A stretch of 5,904 nt of DNA from a candidate division WOR-3 bacterium (GTDB taxonomy: Bacteria > SDB-A): contig JAFGON010000042.1 of assembly GCA_016926475.1 (NCBI GenBank), forward strand, positions 1-5,904, written 5' to 3'. Positions 1 through 5,841 of the stretch are shown piece by piece. Within the stretch, counting starts at the first letter, position 1, and every line of letters starts with the position of its first letter. The notes under the pieces were generated by a model. It was not told the origin of the DNA. It saw only the letters and a program-made list of their open reading frames with translations, and did no database searches. The translations under genes and the position numbers were made by a program.

Positions 1-462
1 ATGAAAAAAATTAGATTATTTTTGACAATTCTCACCTTATTTGTTTTCGCTGGCTGCGCCACTGTCATGTTCAACTCTTCTTCGACGCACTACGACCGCG
101 GAACATCGCAGGATTGCGGGACAGAGGACAACTCGTCTGACAATCAAGACCAGTCGTCTGGAGAAACTCATGAGGACAACGCGACTACAGGTTACGCGAC
201 CTATTACGGCGAGGGTTTTCACGGCAAGAGAACTGCAAGCGGAGAGACTTTCAACATGTACGCACTGACCGCGGCTCACAGAACTCTGCCTTTCGGCACT
301 CTCGTGAGGGTCACCAACATCGAAAACTTCAAGAGTATCGTCGTGAGAATCAACGACAGAGGTCCTGTCGACGAGAGCATAATCATAGACCTCAGCTACG
401 AATCCGCTCGGAGAATAGACCTGCTTTCAAAGGGCATGGTCAAAATAGAAATTTTGAGATGA
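1..462 (+). CDS. rlpA: RlpA-like septal ring lytic transglycosylase lipoprotein
   Basis: A 153-residue lipoprotein. Residues 1-18 form a signal peptide (basic MKKIR, then a hydrophobic stretch) ending in a lipobox FAGC with the lipidated cysteine at 19, so the protein should be exported and membrane anchored. Residues about 25-63 are a Ser/Asp/Glu/Asn-rich linker of low complexity. Residues 64-153 are the double-psi beta-barrel domain: GYATYYGEGFHGKRTASGE, then TAAHRTLPFG around 90-99 and the signature RINDRGP at 116-122, whose Asp119 lies in the motif shared with MltA-type lytic transglycosylases. Family knowledge: RlpA cleaves peptidoglycan strands, preferring glycans stripped of stem peptides, at septa. 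Many homologues carry a C-terminal SPOR domain, and none is present here. The start is at the first base of the window, so no ribosome site is visible, but the signal peptide supports it. The stop overlaps pyrF by 4 bases (ATGA). Confidence 0.9.
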   Translation: MKKIRLFLTILTLFVFAGCATVMFNSSSTHYDRGTSQDCGTEDNSSDNQDQSSGETHEDNATTGYATYYGEGFHGKRTASGETFNMYALTAAHRTLPFGTLVRVTNIENFKSIVVRINDRGPVDESIIIDLSYESARRIDLLSKGMVKIEILR

Positions 463-734
463 TAGAGTTCGTTTTCCCTCTGGATTTTGACGACAGGGAC
501 AAAGCCAAGAAATGGGTTGACATCTTGGGGGATTCGGTGGACGTTTACAAAATTGGATTTCAGCTTTTCACAGGCGAGGGGCCTTCTTTCGTAAGGGAGC
601 TCGTGGATTCCGGAAAAGAAATATTCCTCGATCTTAAACTTCACGATATACCTAACACCGTAAGAAAAGCAGCCCAAACAGCCGCCCGTTTAAAGGTCAA
701 GTACTTGACGGTGCACGCTTCAGGAGGCAGATAA
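459..734 (+). CDS. pyrF: Orotidine 5'-phosphate decarboxylase, N-terminal half (beta1-beta4), ended by an in-frame TAA
   Basis: N-terminal 91 residues of OMP decarboxylase, which converts OMP to UMP and CO2 in the last step of de novo pyrimidine synthesis. The predicted strands are beta1 FVFPLDF (Asp9), beta2 VDVYKIGFQLF (Lys31), beta3 IFLDLKLHDIPNTV and beta4 YLTVHASGG. The catalytic Asp-Lys-Asp array of the family is intact as Asp58, Lys60 and Asp63. The frame stops at TAA (732-734) directly after HASGGR, where homologues continue with one more residue and then Met. The same frame resumes at the next codon as the C-terminal half. The ATG at 459 overlaps the rlpA stop as ATGA and has no strong Shine-Dalgarno of its own, suggesting coupling to rlpA translation. 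The piece alone lacks the phosphate-binding residues of strands 7 and 8, so it cannot be a complete enzyme. Whether the stop is real is unknown. Confidence 0.9.
   Translation: MIEFVFPLDFDDRDKAKKWVDILGDSVDVYKIGFQLFTGEGPSFVRELVDSGKEIFLDLKLHDIPNTVRKAAQTAARLKVKYLTVHASGGR
722..727 (+). promoter_or_regulatory. Perfect Shine-Dalgarno (AGGAGG) for the pyrF C-terminal half
   Basis: AGGAGG lies inside the codons for Gly-Gly of the HASGG motif, with a 7-base spacer to the ATG at 735. It could serve re-initiation right after the TAA at 732-734. Its presence is partly forced by the protein motif (GGA GGC), so it is not by itself proof of selection for a split gene. Confidence 0.6.
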
Positions 735-737
735 ATG
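729..737 (+). other. In-frame ochre stop and restart inside pyrF (AGA TAA ATG)
   Basis: The codons read GGA GGC AGA TAA ATG ATA AAA in one uninterrupted frame. Exactly one codon is a stop and no base is gained or lost. Homologues carry a sense codon at this place, often Glu or Ala, before a Met. GAA to TAA, AAA to TAA or CAA to TAA would each be a single-base change. No other TAA, TAG or TGA interrupts the conserved genes of this window. Confidence 0.9.
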
Positions 738-1139
738 ATAAAAGCCTGCTCGGAAGCTATCTCCGGATCCAGGACAAAACTTTTAGCTGTGACAATTCTT
801 ACGAGCATCGACCAAAATTCATACAGTGAATGTTATTGCGAAAAAGGAACAATCAGGGATAGAGCGCTTAAACTTTCCGACATAGCCAGAGAATCAGGCG
901 CACACGGAATTGTTTGCTCGGTCGGCGAAGCCAGTGAATTGAGGGAAAGGCACGGACAGGATTTCTTGATCGTCACCCCGGGTATAAGAATGGGGAAAAG
1001 CTCTGACGACCAACGCCGAGTATACGGTCCGGATGACGCAAAAAAAGCTGGAGTGAACGCTATAGTTATGGGAAGGCCGGTGACCGAGGCTGACGACCCG
1101 AAAATTCTTGTCCAAAAAGTGAAGGAAATGCTGAAGTGA
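735..1139 (+). CDS. pyrF: Orotidine 5'-phosphate decarboxylase, C-terminal half (alpha4-beta8)
   Basis: C-terminal 134 residues of OMP decarboxylase, in the same frame as the N-terminal piece and starting at the codon after its stop. It opens with helix 4 (MIKACSEAI). The strands are beta5 KLLAVTILTS, beta6 GAHGIVCSVGEA, beta7 DFLIVTPGIR and beta8 AGVNAIVMGRPVTEADDP. VTPGIR (80-85) and the MGRP motif (Arg114) are the usual substrate-phosphate-binding elements, and the DQRR loop (92-95) is also typical. No conserved strand is missing: 91 + 1 + 134 codons gives 226, normal for a full PyrF. A perfect AGGAGG precedes the ATG at the right distance, so separate translation is plausible. It may be the second half of a functional split enzyme, the tail of a pseudogene, or part of an intact gene hit by a sequencing error. 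The stop overlaps the pyrE start as GTGA. Confidence 0.88.
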   Translation: MIKACSEAISGSRTKLLAVTILTSIDQNSYSECYCEKGTIRDRALKLSDIARESGAHGIVCSVGEASELRERHGQDFLIVTPGIRMGKSSDDQRRVYGPDDAKKAGVNAIVMGRPVTEADDPKILVQKVKEMLK

Positions 1140-1738
1140 AAGATAAAATTTCAGATATGACAAACGAGCAAATTCTGCTCGAATTGGGAGTGATGAGAAA
1201 CGGTCATTTTTTACTGACCTCGGGGAGGCATTCACCTTTTTATTTTGAAAAATTCAGGATACTCGAAAAACCTATTATGACTTCCGTCCTCTGCGGGAGA
1301 ATAGCTGATATGATTAAATCCTCTGTGAACGAAAACATAGATCTCGTCTGTGGGCCGGCGACAGGTGGAATGATATTGGCATTTGAAGTCGCGAGAATAT
1401 TGGGGTTTGGTTGTGTTTACCTGGAAAAGAAAGGTGAAGAATTCTGCCTTTTAAGGGGTATGAAAATCAGGGAAGGCGCGAGAATTGTAATAGTGGACGA
1501 TGTTCTCACGACGGGGAAATCTCTCGGGGCTGCGCAAAAAACTGTAATTCAATCAGGAGGAATAGTCATATCCAAAGCCGTGATGATAGACAGAAGAACG
1601 GATAAGAATTCCGATACGTCAATAATAGCTCTTTATAGCGCGAAAGGAGAAGACTACACGCAGGAAGAATGCCCTCAGTGCGCGTTAAAAGTGCCTCTCA
1701 TAAACCCAAAAACCGGCGAAGTGTTATTAAGGAGGTGA
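1136..1738 (+). CDS. pyrE: Orotate phosphoribosyltransferase (Thermus-type)
   Basis: A 200-residue enzyme that joins orotate to PRPP giving OMP and pyrophosphate, the step before PyrF. The PRPP-binding signature IVIVDDVLTTGKS lies at about 117-129 with the paired acidic residues Asp121-Asp122. LTSGRHSPFYFEK (27-39) and GPATGG (73-78) are further family motifs. The C-terminal EECPQCALKVPL with two cysteines, and the overall length, match the shorter Thermus-like PyrE form rather than the E. coli form. The GTG at 1136 is chosen because AAGGA at 1122-1126 is well placed and because it overlaps the pyrF stop by 4 bases. An in-frame ATG at 1157 (residue 8) has no visible ribosome site. Adjacency to pyrF puts consecutive pathway steps in one coupled unit, so the two proteins are probably made in linked amounts. 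Confidence 0.97.
   Translation: MKDKISDMTNEQILLELGVMRNGHFLLTSGRHSPFYFEKFRILEKPIMTSVLCGRIADMIKSSVNENIDLVCGPATGGMILAFEVARILGFGCVYLEKKGEEFCLLRGMKIREGARIVIVDDVLTTGKSLGAAQKTVIQSGGIVISKAVMIDRRTDKNSDTSIIALYSAKGEDYTQEECPQCALKVPLINPKTGEVLLRR
1729..1738 (+). promoter_or_regulatory. Extended perfect Shine-Dalgarno for yebC, overlapping the end of pyrE
   Basis: AAGGAGGTGA is complementary over ten bases to the typical 16S rRNA 3' end. The GGAGG core ends 5 bases before the ATG at 1741. The same bases encode the last two arginines and the stop of pyrE. This site decides the yebC start in favour of 1741: the frame stays open upstream to an ATG at 1669, but that would add 24 residues unlike the family. Confidence 0.85.
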
Positions 1739-1740
1739 CG

Positions 1741-2493
1741 ATGTCAGGTCATTCAAAGTGGAGCACAATAAAGAGAAAAAAAGAGAAAATTGACGCCAAG
1801 AGAGGCAAAATTTTCACCAAACTCATAAAAGAAATAACCCTCGCCGCGAGAGAAGGAGGGGGTGACATAGACGGAAACGCGAGGCTGAGAAACGCGGTTC
1901 TCGCTGCAAAGAGCGCGAATATGCCTCAAGACAACATAGACAGAGCCATAAAAAAAGGGACGGGAGAAATGCCCGGCGTCGTCTATGAAGAGATCATGTA
2001 TGAAGGCTATGGTCCTGAAGGCGTCGCTGTAATGGTCGAAGTCGCTACCGACAACAAGAACAGGACGACATCGGAACTAAAGCATATTTTCACGAAGTAC
2101 GGAGGCAGCATAGGTTCCCCGAACTGCGTCGCCTGGATGTTCACAAGGAAAGGAATAATTGAAATCAATTCCGCGGGAATAGAAGAAGATAAAGCCATGG
2201 AAAGCGCCCTCGACGCCGGAGCCGAGGATTTTCAGCCTTCGGATAATTCTTTTTTTATATACACCGCGTTTGAAAATTTCAACTCGGTTCGAGAGAAACT
2301 TGAAAAATCGTTTAAAGTTGCTTCGGCAAAAATTGCATGGATTTCGGAAAATCCGGTAAAAATTGAGAACAGGGATAAAGCCTCAAAAGTTTTTAAATTC
2401 ATGGACAGTCTTGAAGATCAGGACGACGTCCAGAACGTTCACGCGAATTTCGACATTCCCGATGATATATTGGCCGCGATAGAAGAACAGTGA
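1741..2493 (+). CDS. yebC: YebC/TACO1-family translation-associated (formerly transcriptional regulatory) protein
   Basis: A 250-residue cytoplasmic protein of the YebC/TACO1 family, close to the usual length. It starts with the hallmark MSGHSKWSTIK, followed by DAKRGKIFTKLIKEI (18-32), NMPQDNIDRAIKKGTGE (60-76), YEGYGPEGVAV (87-97), TDNKNRT (103-109) and VAWMF (130-134). These span the three family domains: an N-terminal helical domain and two alpha/beta domains. Older literature calls family members DNA-binding regulators (PmpR). Mitochondrial TACO1 and newer bacterial work point to a ribosome-associated role in translation of difficult sequences. Both statements are family knowledge, not visible here. 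It sits directly before ruvC, a very common placement, and its stop overlaps the ruvC GTG by 4 bases. The ten-base Shine-Dalgarno is the strongest in the window and suggests the highest translation rate of the block. Confidence 0.97.
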   Translation: MSGHSKWSTIKRKKEKIDAKRGKIFTKLIKEITLAAREGGGDIDGNARLRNAVLAAKSANMPQDNIDRAIKKGTGEMPGVVYEEIMYEGYGPEGVAVMVEVATDNKNRTTSELKHIFTKYGGSIGSPNCVAWMFTRKGIIEINSAGIEEDKAMESALDAGAEDFQPSDNSFFIYTAFENFNSVREKLEKSFKVASAKIAWISENPVKIENRDKASKVFKFMDSLEDQDDVQNVHANFDIPDDILAAIEEQ

Positions 2494-2978
2494 CCATTTT
2501 AGGTATAGATCCTGGGCTTTCCGTGACTGGATTCGGTGTTATCTGTTCAGAGGGCGAAATTCTAAAACTTGAAAACTGCGGTATGATCAGAACCTCGAAA
2601 AACCTTTCTCTTGGAGAGAGGTTGAATCAGATAAGAGGAAAACTTTCTGAGATACTTGTAAATTCAAAAATATCTGAAGCGGCTTGCGAGACGGTTTTTT
2701 TGTCGAAAAATTTCAGATCGTCCATGATTATGTCGCACGCGAGAGGAGTTGTGTTTGAATACCTGGCGGAAAACAGAGTGCCTGTTTTTGAATACAGCCC
2801 GAGAGAGATTAAAAAATCGCTGACCGGAAACGGAGACGCGAGCAAAGAACAGGTCTGTTACATGGTTAAAAGTATTTTGGGTGAAATCGACGAAACTGTT
2901 TTCGACATATTCGACGCTCTCGCGGTCGCTTTGACACATATAAACAAGAGGTCGATAAAAAATTGCTGGAATACCTGA
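2490..2978 (+). CDS. ruvC: Crossover junction endodeoxyribonuclease RuvC
   Basis: A 162-residue Holliday-junction resolvase that cuts symmetrically across the four-way junction, working with RuvAB. The RNase H-like fold is recognisable: strand 1 ILGIDPGLSVTGFG with catalytic Asp7, Glu67 in ACETVF, and the C-terminal FDIFDALAVAL with Asp139 and Asp142. All four metal-binding acidic residues of the family are present at nearly the E. coli positions (7, 66, 138, 141). FEYSPREIKKSLTGNG and KEQVCYMVK (119-127) are also typical. It starts with GTG at 2490, overlapping the yebC stop as GTGA, and no strong ribosome site is visible, so coupling is likely. The last 16 bases overlap ruvA. The C-terminal tail (INKRSIKNCWNT) is not conserved in the family and may be shaped by that overlap. 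Confidence 0.97.
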   Translation: MTILGIDPGLSVTGFGVICSEGEILKLENCGMIRTSKNLSLGERLNQIRGKLSEILVNSKISEAACETVFLSKNFRSSMIMSHARGVVFEYLAENRVPVFEYSPREIKKSLTGNGDASKEQVCYMVKSILGEIDETVFDIFDALAVALTHINKRSIKNCWNT

Positions 2979-3544
2979 AAGGAAAACTCGTAGAAAAAAA
3001 ACCGGCGTTCGCCGTCGTAGATGTAAACGGCGTCGGCTACAAAATCATGACTTCGGTTACATCCTATGAAAACCTTCCAAACGAAGGTGAAGATGTTTTT
3101 CTGTGGACGAAAATTTGTTTTTCGGCATCCCAGGGAAGGGAGAACATTGAGATTTACGGGTTTTCTTCCGAGAGTGAAAGGGAACTGTTTTCTCTATTGA
3201 CCAAAGTCAAGGGCATCGGACCCAAGATGGCTCTTTCCATGCTCTCCGCTTCGAGTCCCGAAAGGCTTACCGAGGCTATATCCTCAGAAGAAGTCGGATT
3301 TCTGGAGACTTTAAAGGGAGTGGGGAAAAAGACCGCAATGAGGCTTGTTCTGGAACTCAAAGATAAAATTCTTAGAGGAGGCTCGAAAACCTTCACGCTC
3401 TCCGCCGCGGAAGATGCTGTCAACGCGCTCGTGACACTCGGATACGCGAGAACCGCGGCTTACAAAGCAGTCGCTTCAGTGGTCAAGCAGGAACCGCAAA
3501 TAGATGTCGAAGACCTGATAAGAAAGAGTTTGGCGAAGATATGA
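2963..3544 (+). CDS. ruvA: Holliday junction branch migration complex subunit RuvA
   Basis: A 193-residue subunit that binds the four-way junction as a tetramer and loads RuvB hexamers. The N-terminal OB-fold domain spans about 1-65 (MLEYLKGKLVEKKP, then VNGVGYKI). The central domain carries two helix-hairpin-helix motifs, VKGIGPKMA at 82-90 and LKGVGKKTA at 117-125. A short linker leads to the C-terminal three-helix RuvB-contact domain, about 147-193 (AAEDAVNALVTLGY). All three domains are complete. The start is taken as TTG at 2963 because it gives the normal N-terminus of the family, and GAGG at 2948-2951 lies 11 bases upstream. No ATG is available near this point. The overlap with ruvC is 16 bases, and the stop overlaps the ruvB ATG by 4. 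Confidence 0.96.
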   Translation: MLEYLKGKLVEKKPAFAVVDVNGVGYKIMTSVTSYENLPNEGEDVFLWTKICFSASQGRENIEIYGFSSESERELFSLLTKVKGIGPKMALSMLSASSPERLTEAISSEEVGFLETLKGVGKKTAMRLVLELKDKILRGGSKTFTLSAAEDAVNALVTLGYARTAAYKAVASVVKQEPQIDVEDLIRKSLAKI

Positions 3545-4563
3545 ACGAGAACACAGACCCTTTGAAAAAAGAGACCGACAAGAAGACCGAAAACCTCATA
3601 AGGCCACAGTCTTTCAGGGATTTTCCCGGGCAGGAAGACACTAAAAGAAATCTTCAAGTGGCGATAGACGCCGCTAAAGCAAGAGGTGAAGCTCTTGAAC
3701 ACACGCTTTTTGTGGGGCCTCCGGGTCTTGGTAAGACTACTCTGGCAAATATAGTCTCAAAAGAGATGAAGGTGAAGTTTTTTTCGACATCCGGACCCGT
3801 CCTCGACAAAGCCGGAGACCTCGCCGGAATACTGACAAATCTCTCTTTCAAAGACATTCTCTTCATAGACGAAATACACCGGATGAACAGGATTGTCGAA
3901 GAATATCTATATTCGGCGATGGAAGATTTCGCTCTTGATATAGTAATAGATTCAGGACCTGCCGCCAGGACAATAAAGATCAATCTGAAACCCTTCACTT
4001 TGATTGGCGCTACAACGAGGACCGGACTTTTAACTCCTCCCCTCAGGGCGAGATTCGGCATGACCTACAGGCTTGACTATTACGACATTCCGGAGTTGAC
4101 GGCGATAGTCCAGAGATCTTCTTCAATACTCGGCATCGAGATAGAGAGAAGAGCCGCCGAGGAAGTCGCTCGAAGGTCAAGGGGGACACCCCGTATTTCA
4201 AACAGACTTCTCAGAAGGGTGAGAGACTGGACTCAGGTCAGCGAAGAGACGGTTATAACGCTTGAGAGGGCGTGCCAGGCTCTTGACAACCACGGGATTG
4301 ATTCTTTCGGGTTTGAAAAAATGGACAGGGACATAATTGAGATCATAGTAAAAAAATTTGAAGGCGGACCTGTGGGGTTATCAACTCTCGCGCTCGCTCT
4401 CGCTGAGAGCGAAGACACGATTGAAGAAGTCTACGAGCCTTATCTGATAAAAAAAGGAATGATAAAGAGAACCCCCAAAGGCAGGGTTGCCACATCCACC
4501 GCTTATTCCTACATCGGTGTAAGAGATGAAAGAAGGGAAAAGGGAATTTTCGATGAAGGATGA
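3541..4563 (+). CDS. ruvB: Holliday junction branch migration ATPase RuvB
   Basis: A 340-residue AAA+ motor that drives branch migration with RuvA, full family length. The N-terminus is family-like (LIRPQSFRDFPGQ at 19-31). Walker A is GPPGLGKTT (59-67), Walker B is LFIDEIHR (107-114), sensor 1 is IGATTR (155-160), the arginine-finger region is LRARFG (168-173), and sensor 2 is GTPRISNRLLRRVRD (215-229). The C-terminal winged helix, about 257-332, contains FEGGPVGLSTLA and YLIKKGMIKRTPKGR. All ATP-binding and hydrolysis motifs are intact. The ATG at 3541 overlaps the ruvA stop (ATGA). The gene order C-A-B is complete, so the resolvasome is made from one coupled segment. The 3' end overlaps the small downstream ORF by 11 bases. 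Confidence 0.99.
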   Translation: MNENTDPLKKETDKKTENLIRPQSFRDFPGQEDTKRNLQVAIDAAKARGEALEHTLFVGPPGLGKTTLANIVSKEMKVKFFSTSGPVLDKAGDLAGILTNLSFKDILFIDEIHRMNRIVEEYLYSAMEDFALDIVIDSGPAARTIKINLKPFTLIGATTRTGLLTPPLRARFGMTYRLDYYDIPELTAIVQRSSSILGIEIERRAAEEVARRSRGTPRISNRLLRRVRDWTQVSEETVITLERACQALDNHGIDSFGFEKMDRDIIEIIVKKFEGGPVGLSTLALALAESEDTIEEVYEPYLIKKGMIKRTPKGRVATSTAYSYIGVRDERREKGIFDEG

Positions 4564-4759
4564 GACATTTGTTCTTGCTCAGTTTCCCAGCAAGCTCAAT
4601 GCTTACAGGCTTATGAATTTCCTCAATTCCGAATTGATACCATCCTCGGTTGAAAATTCTGATAGCGACAGCCTTTTTTATTTGGTTCTCGTCGGCAAGA
4701 ATGACAGAAACAGGGCAAAAAAGGCTTTTAAGAAATTTTCGAGAATTGGCCTACATTAA
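4553..4759 (+). CDS. Small uncharacterised protein between ruvB and queA
   Basis: A 68-residue frame that I do not recognise. It is supported as a real gene by its position in an otherwise gap-free operon, by AGGGA at 4541-4545 seven bases before the ATG at 4553, and because without it there would be nearly 190 bases between ruvB and queA. An in-frame earlier start at 4526 would sit deep inside ruvB and looks less likely. The predicted pattern is strand (ETFVLAQF), helix (KLNAYRLMNFLNSEL), strand, strand (LFYLVLVG), basic helix (RNRAKKAFKKFSR), a compact ferredoxin-like beta-alpha-beta-beta-alpha layout. Small families such as DUF2007 or DUF3343 have comparable size and layout, but I see no decisive signature, and the DUF3343 cysteines are absent. 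There is no signal peptide or membrane segment. It ends in TAA inside the start region of queA. Confidence 0.65.
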   Translation: MKDETFVLAQFPSKLNAYRLMNFLNSELIPSSVENSDSDSLFYLVLVGKNDRNRAKKAFKKFSRIGLH

Positions 4760-5795
4760 AAGCGAAGATTTCGACTACGAGCTCCCTCCGGAGAAAATAG
4801 CTCAATTTCCGGCCGAAAAGAGGGGTTTTTCCAAAATGCTCGTCATCTCGAGGACGGACGAAAACCTTTCGCTCGACTTGCAAGCTTCTGATCTGGTTTC
4901 TTTCCTGTCAAAAGGAGATGCGCTTGTCCTAAACAGCACCAAAGTAGTCTCGGCAAAGCTTTTCGGCAAACGAAAACAAACCGGTGGTAACGTAGAGATA
5001 TTTTTGACGGAAAAAAAGCAGGAAAAAAACCTCTTTGAAGCTCTCGTCAAGCCATCAAGAAGAGTAAGGCCAGGAGAAACCGTAGTTCTGAACAATTCAG
5101 GGCAAACTATCCTAATCGAGAAAAGGGGGGAAGGGGCGCTGAGGACTGTGAGATTTGAAACAGACAGGGAAATGGATTGGAATGAAATTGACAAGATCGG
5201 CAAAACACCTCTGCCCCCATACATTAAAAGACCGGCGACTGAAGAAGACAGAAACAGATACCAGACCGTTTACGCGGGAACTCCCGGGGCTGTCGCCGCG
5301 CCTACAGCGGGGCTTCACATAACAAGGGAGATGATTGAAACATTGGAGAAAAAAGGCGTTGGGATAGTCAACATTCTTCTTCATGTGGGCTTTGGAACGT
5401 TCGCTCAACTTTCGGATGATGTCGAAAAACACAGGATGCATTCTGAATACTATGAATTGTCAGCGGAGGCTTCGATGAAAATAAACACGATTCGGAAAAA
5501 GGGGGGTAGGGTATTCGCTGTTGGGACTACTTCGGTCAGGGTCCTCGAATCATGCGCCGATTCCGAAGGTTTTGTCAGCTCCGCCCGGGGGTGGACTGAC
5601 GTGTTCATATACCCGCCTTATAGATTCAAAACAGTGGACGGCCTTCTGACGAATTTTCATCTTCCCAGAACATCTCTGATTTGCCTTGTATCTGCTTTTG
5701 CCGGCAGAGAGCGAATTTTAAAGGCGTACAAAAAAGCGCTTGAAAGCGGTTACATGTTCGCATCATACGGCGACGCCATGTTGATTTTGCCCTGA
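4746..5795 (+). CDS. queA: S-adenosylmethionine:tRNA ribosyltransferase-isomerase QueA
   Basis: QueA transfers and isomerises the ribose of S-adenosylmethionine onto preQ1 at wobble position 34 of GUN-anticodon tRNAs, giving epoxyqueuosine. From the chosen start it has 349 residues, normal for the family. Motifs: FDYELPPEKIAQFP (9-22), ALVLNSTKVVSAKLFG (59-74), PLPPYIKRP (155-163), YQTVYAGTPGAVAAPTAGLH (172-191), LLHVGFGTF (211-219), HRMHSEYYELS (229-239), AVGTTSVRVLES (258-269), NFHLPRTSL (303-311) and SYGDAML (340-346). All are intact. The start is uncertain. TTG at 4746 gives a family-like N-terminus. The frame stays open to ATG at 4701 and 4650, but those codons also encode the small upstream ORF and add residues unlike QueA. 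ATT at 4755 would give the most typical N-terminus but is a rare start. The overlap with the upstream ORF is 14 bases. Confidence 0.96.
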   Translation: MAYIKSEDFDYELPPEKIAQFPAEKRGFSKMLVISRTDENLSLDLQASDLVSFLSKGDALVLNSTKVVSAKLFGKRKQTGGNVEIFLTEKKQEKNLFEALVKPSRRVRPGETVVLNNSGQTILIEKRGEGALRTVRFETDREMDWNEIDKIGKTPLPPYIKRPATEEDRNRYQTVYAGTPGAVAAPTAGLHITREMIETLEKKGVGIVNILLHVGFGTFAQLSDDVEKHRMHSEYYELSAEASMKINTIRKKGGRVFAVGTTSVRVLESCADSEGFVSSARGWTDVFIYPPYRFKTVDGLLTNFHLPRTSLICLVSAFAGRERILKAYKKALESGYMFASYGDAMLILP

Positions 5796-5801
5796 TAGTG
5801 C

Positions 5802-5829
5802 TTGACATAGATAAAAAAAAAGATAAAAT
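5802..5829 (+). promoter_or_regulatory. Sigma70-type promoter for tRNA-Asn
   Basis: A perfect -35 box TTGACA at 5802-5807 and a -10 box TAAAAT at 5824-5829 (one mismatch to TATAAT) are separated by a 16-base A-rich spacer with a run of nine A. Transcription would start near 5836, a few bases before the mature tRNA 5' end at 5842. The boxes begin only 6 bases after the queA stop, so the tRNA can be transcribed independently of the operon. Confidence 0.82.
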
Positions 5830-5841
5830 GAAAACTTGCAC

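Noticed and set aside
732-734. Reassignment of TAA to an amino acid in this organism
   Set aside because: About 1,600 codons of other conserved genes in the window contain no internal TAA, and the small ORF at 4553-4759 ends with TAA. Reassignment would predict more internal TAA codons.
894-1235. Open frame of 113 codons on the minus strand across the pyrF/pyrE junction
   Set aside because: It is antisense to conserved motifs of PyrF and PyrE, shows no recognisable protein signature, and is expected by chance opposite a coding region.
1669-1740. Longer yebC form starting at 1669
   Set aside because: The extra 24 residues overlap pyrE and are unlike the family, whereas ATG at 1741 has an ideal ribosome site and the standard MSGHSKW N-terminus.
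2676-2701. Run of seven T in ruvC resembling a terminator tail
   Set aside because: There is no stable GC-rich hairpin directly upstream, and the region encodes the conserved CETVFLSKNF segment of RuvC without a break.
4394-4412. Perfect 8-bp inverted repeat (TCGCTCTC / GAGAGCGA, 3-base loop) inside ruvB
   Set aside because: It lies in codons for a conserved alanine/leucine-rich helix of the winged-helix domain and has no following T run. It is best explained by the coding sequence, not as a terminator or regulatory hairpin.
4802-5224. Open frame of 140 codons on the minus strand inside queA
   Set aside because: It is opposite conserved QueA codons. Its translation is Ser/Leu/Phe-rich with no domain, as expected of an antisense shadow.
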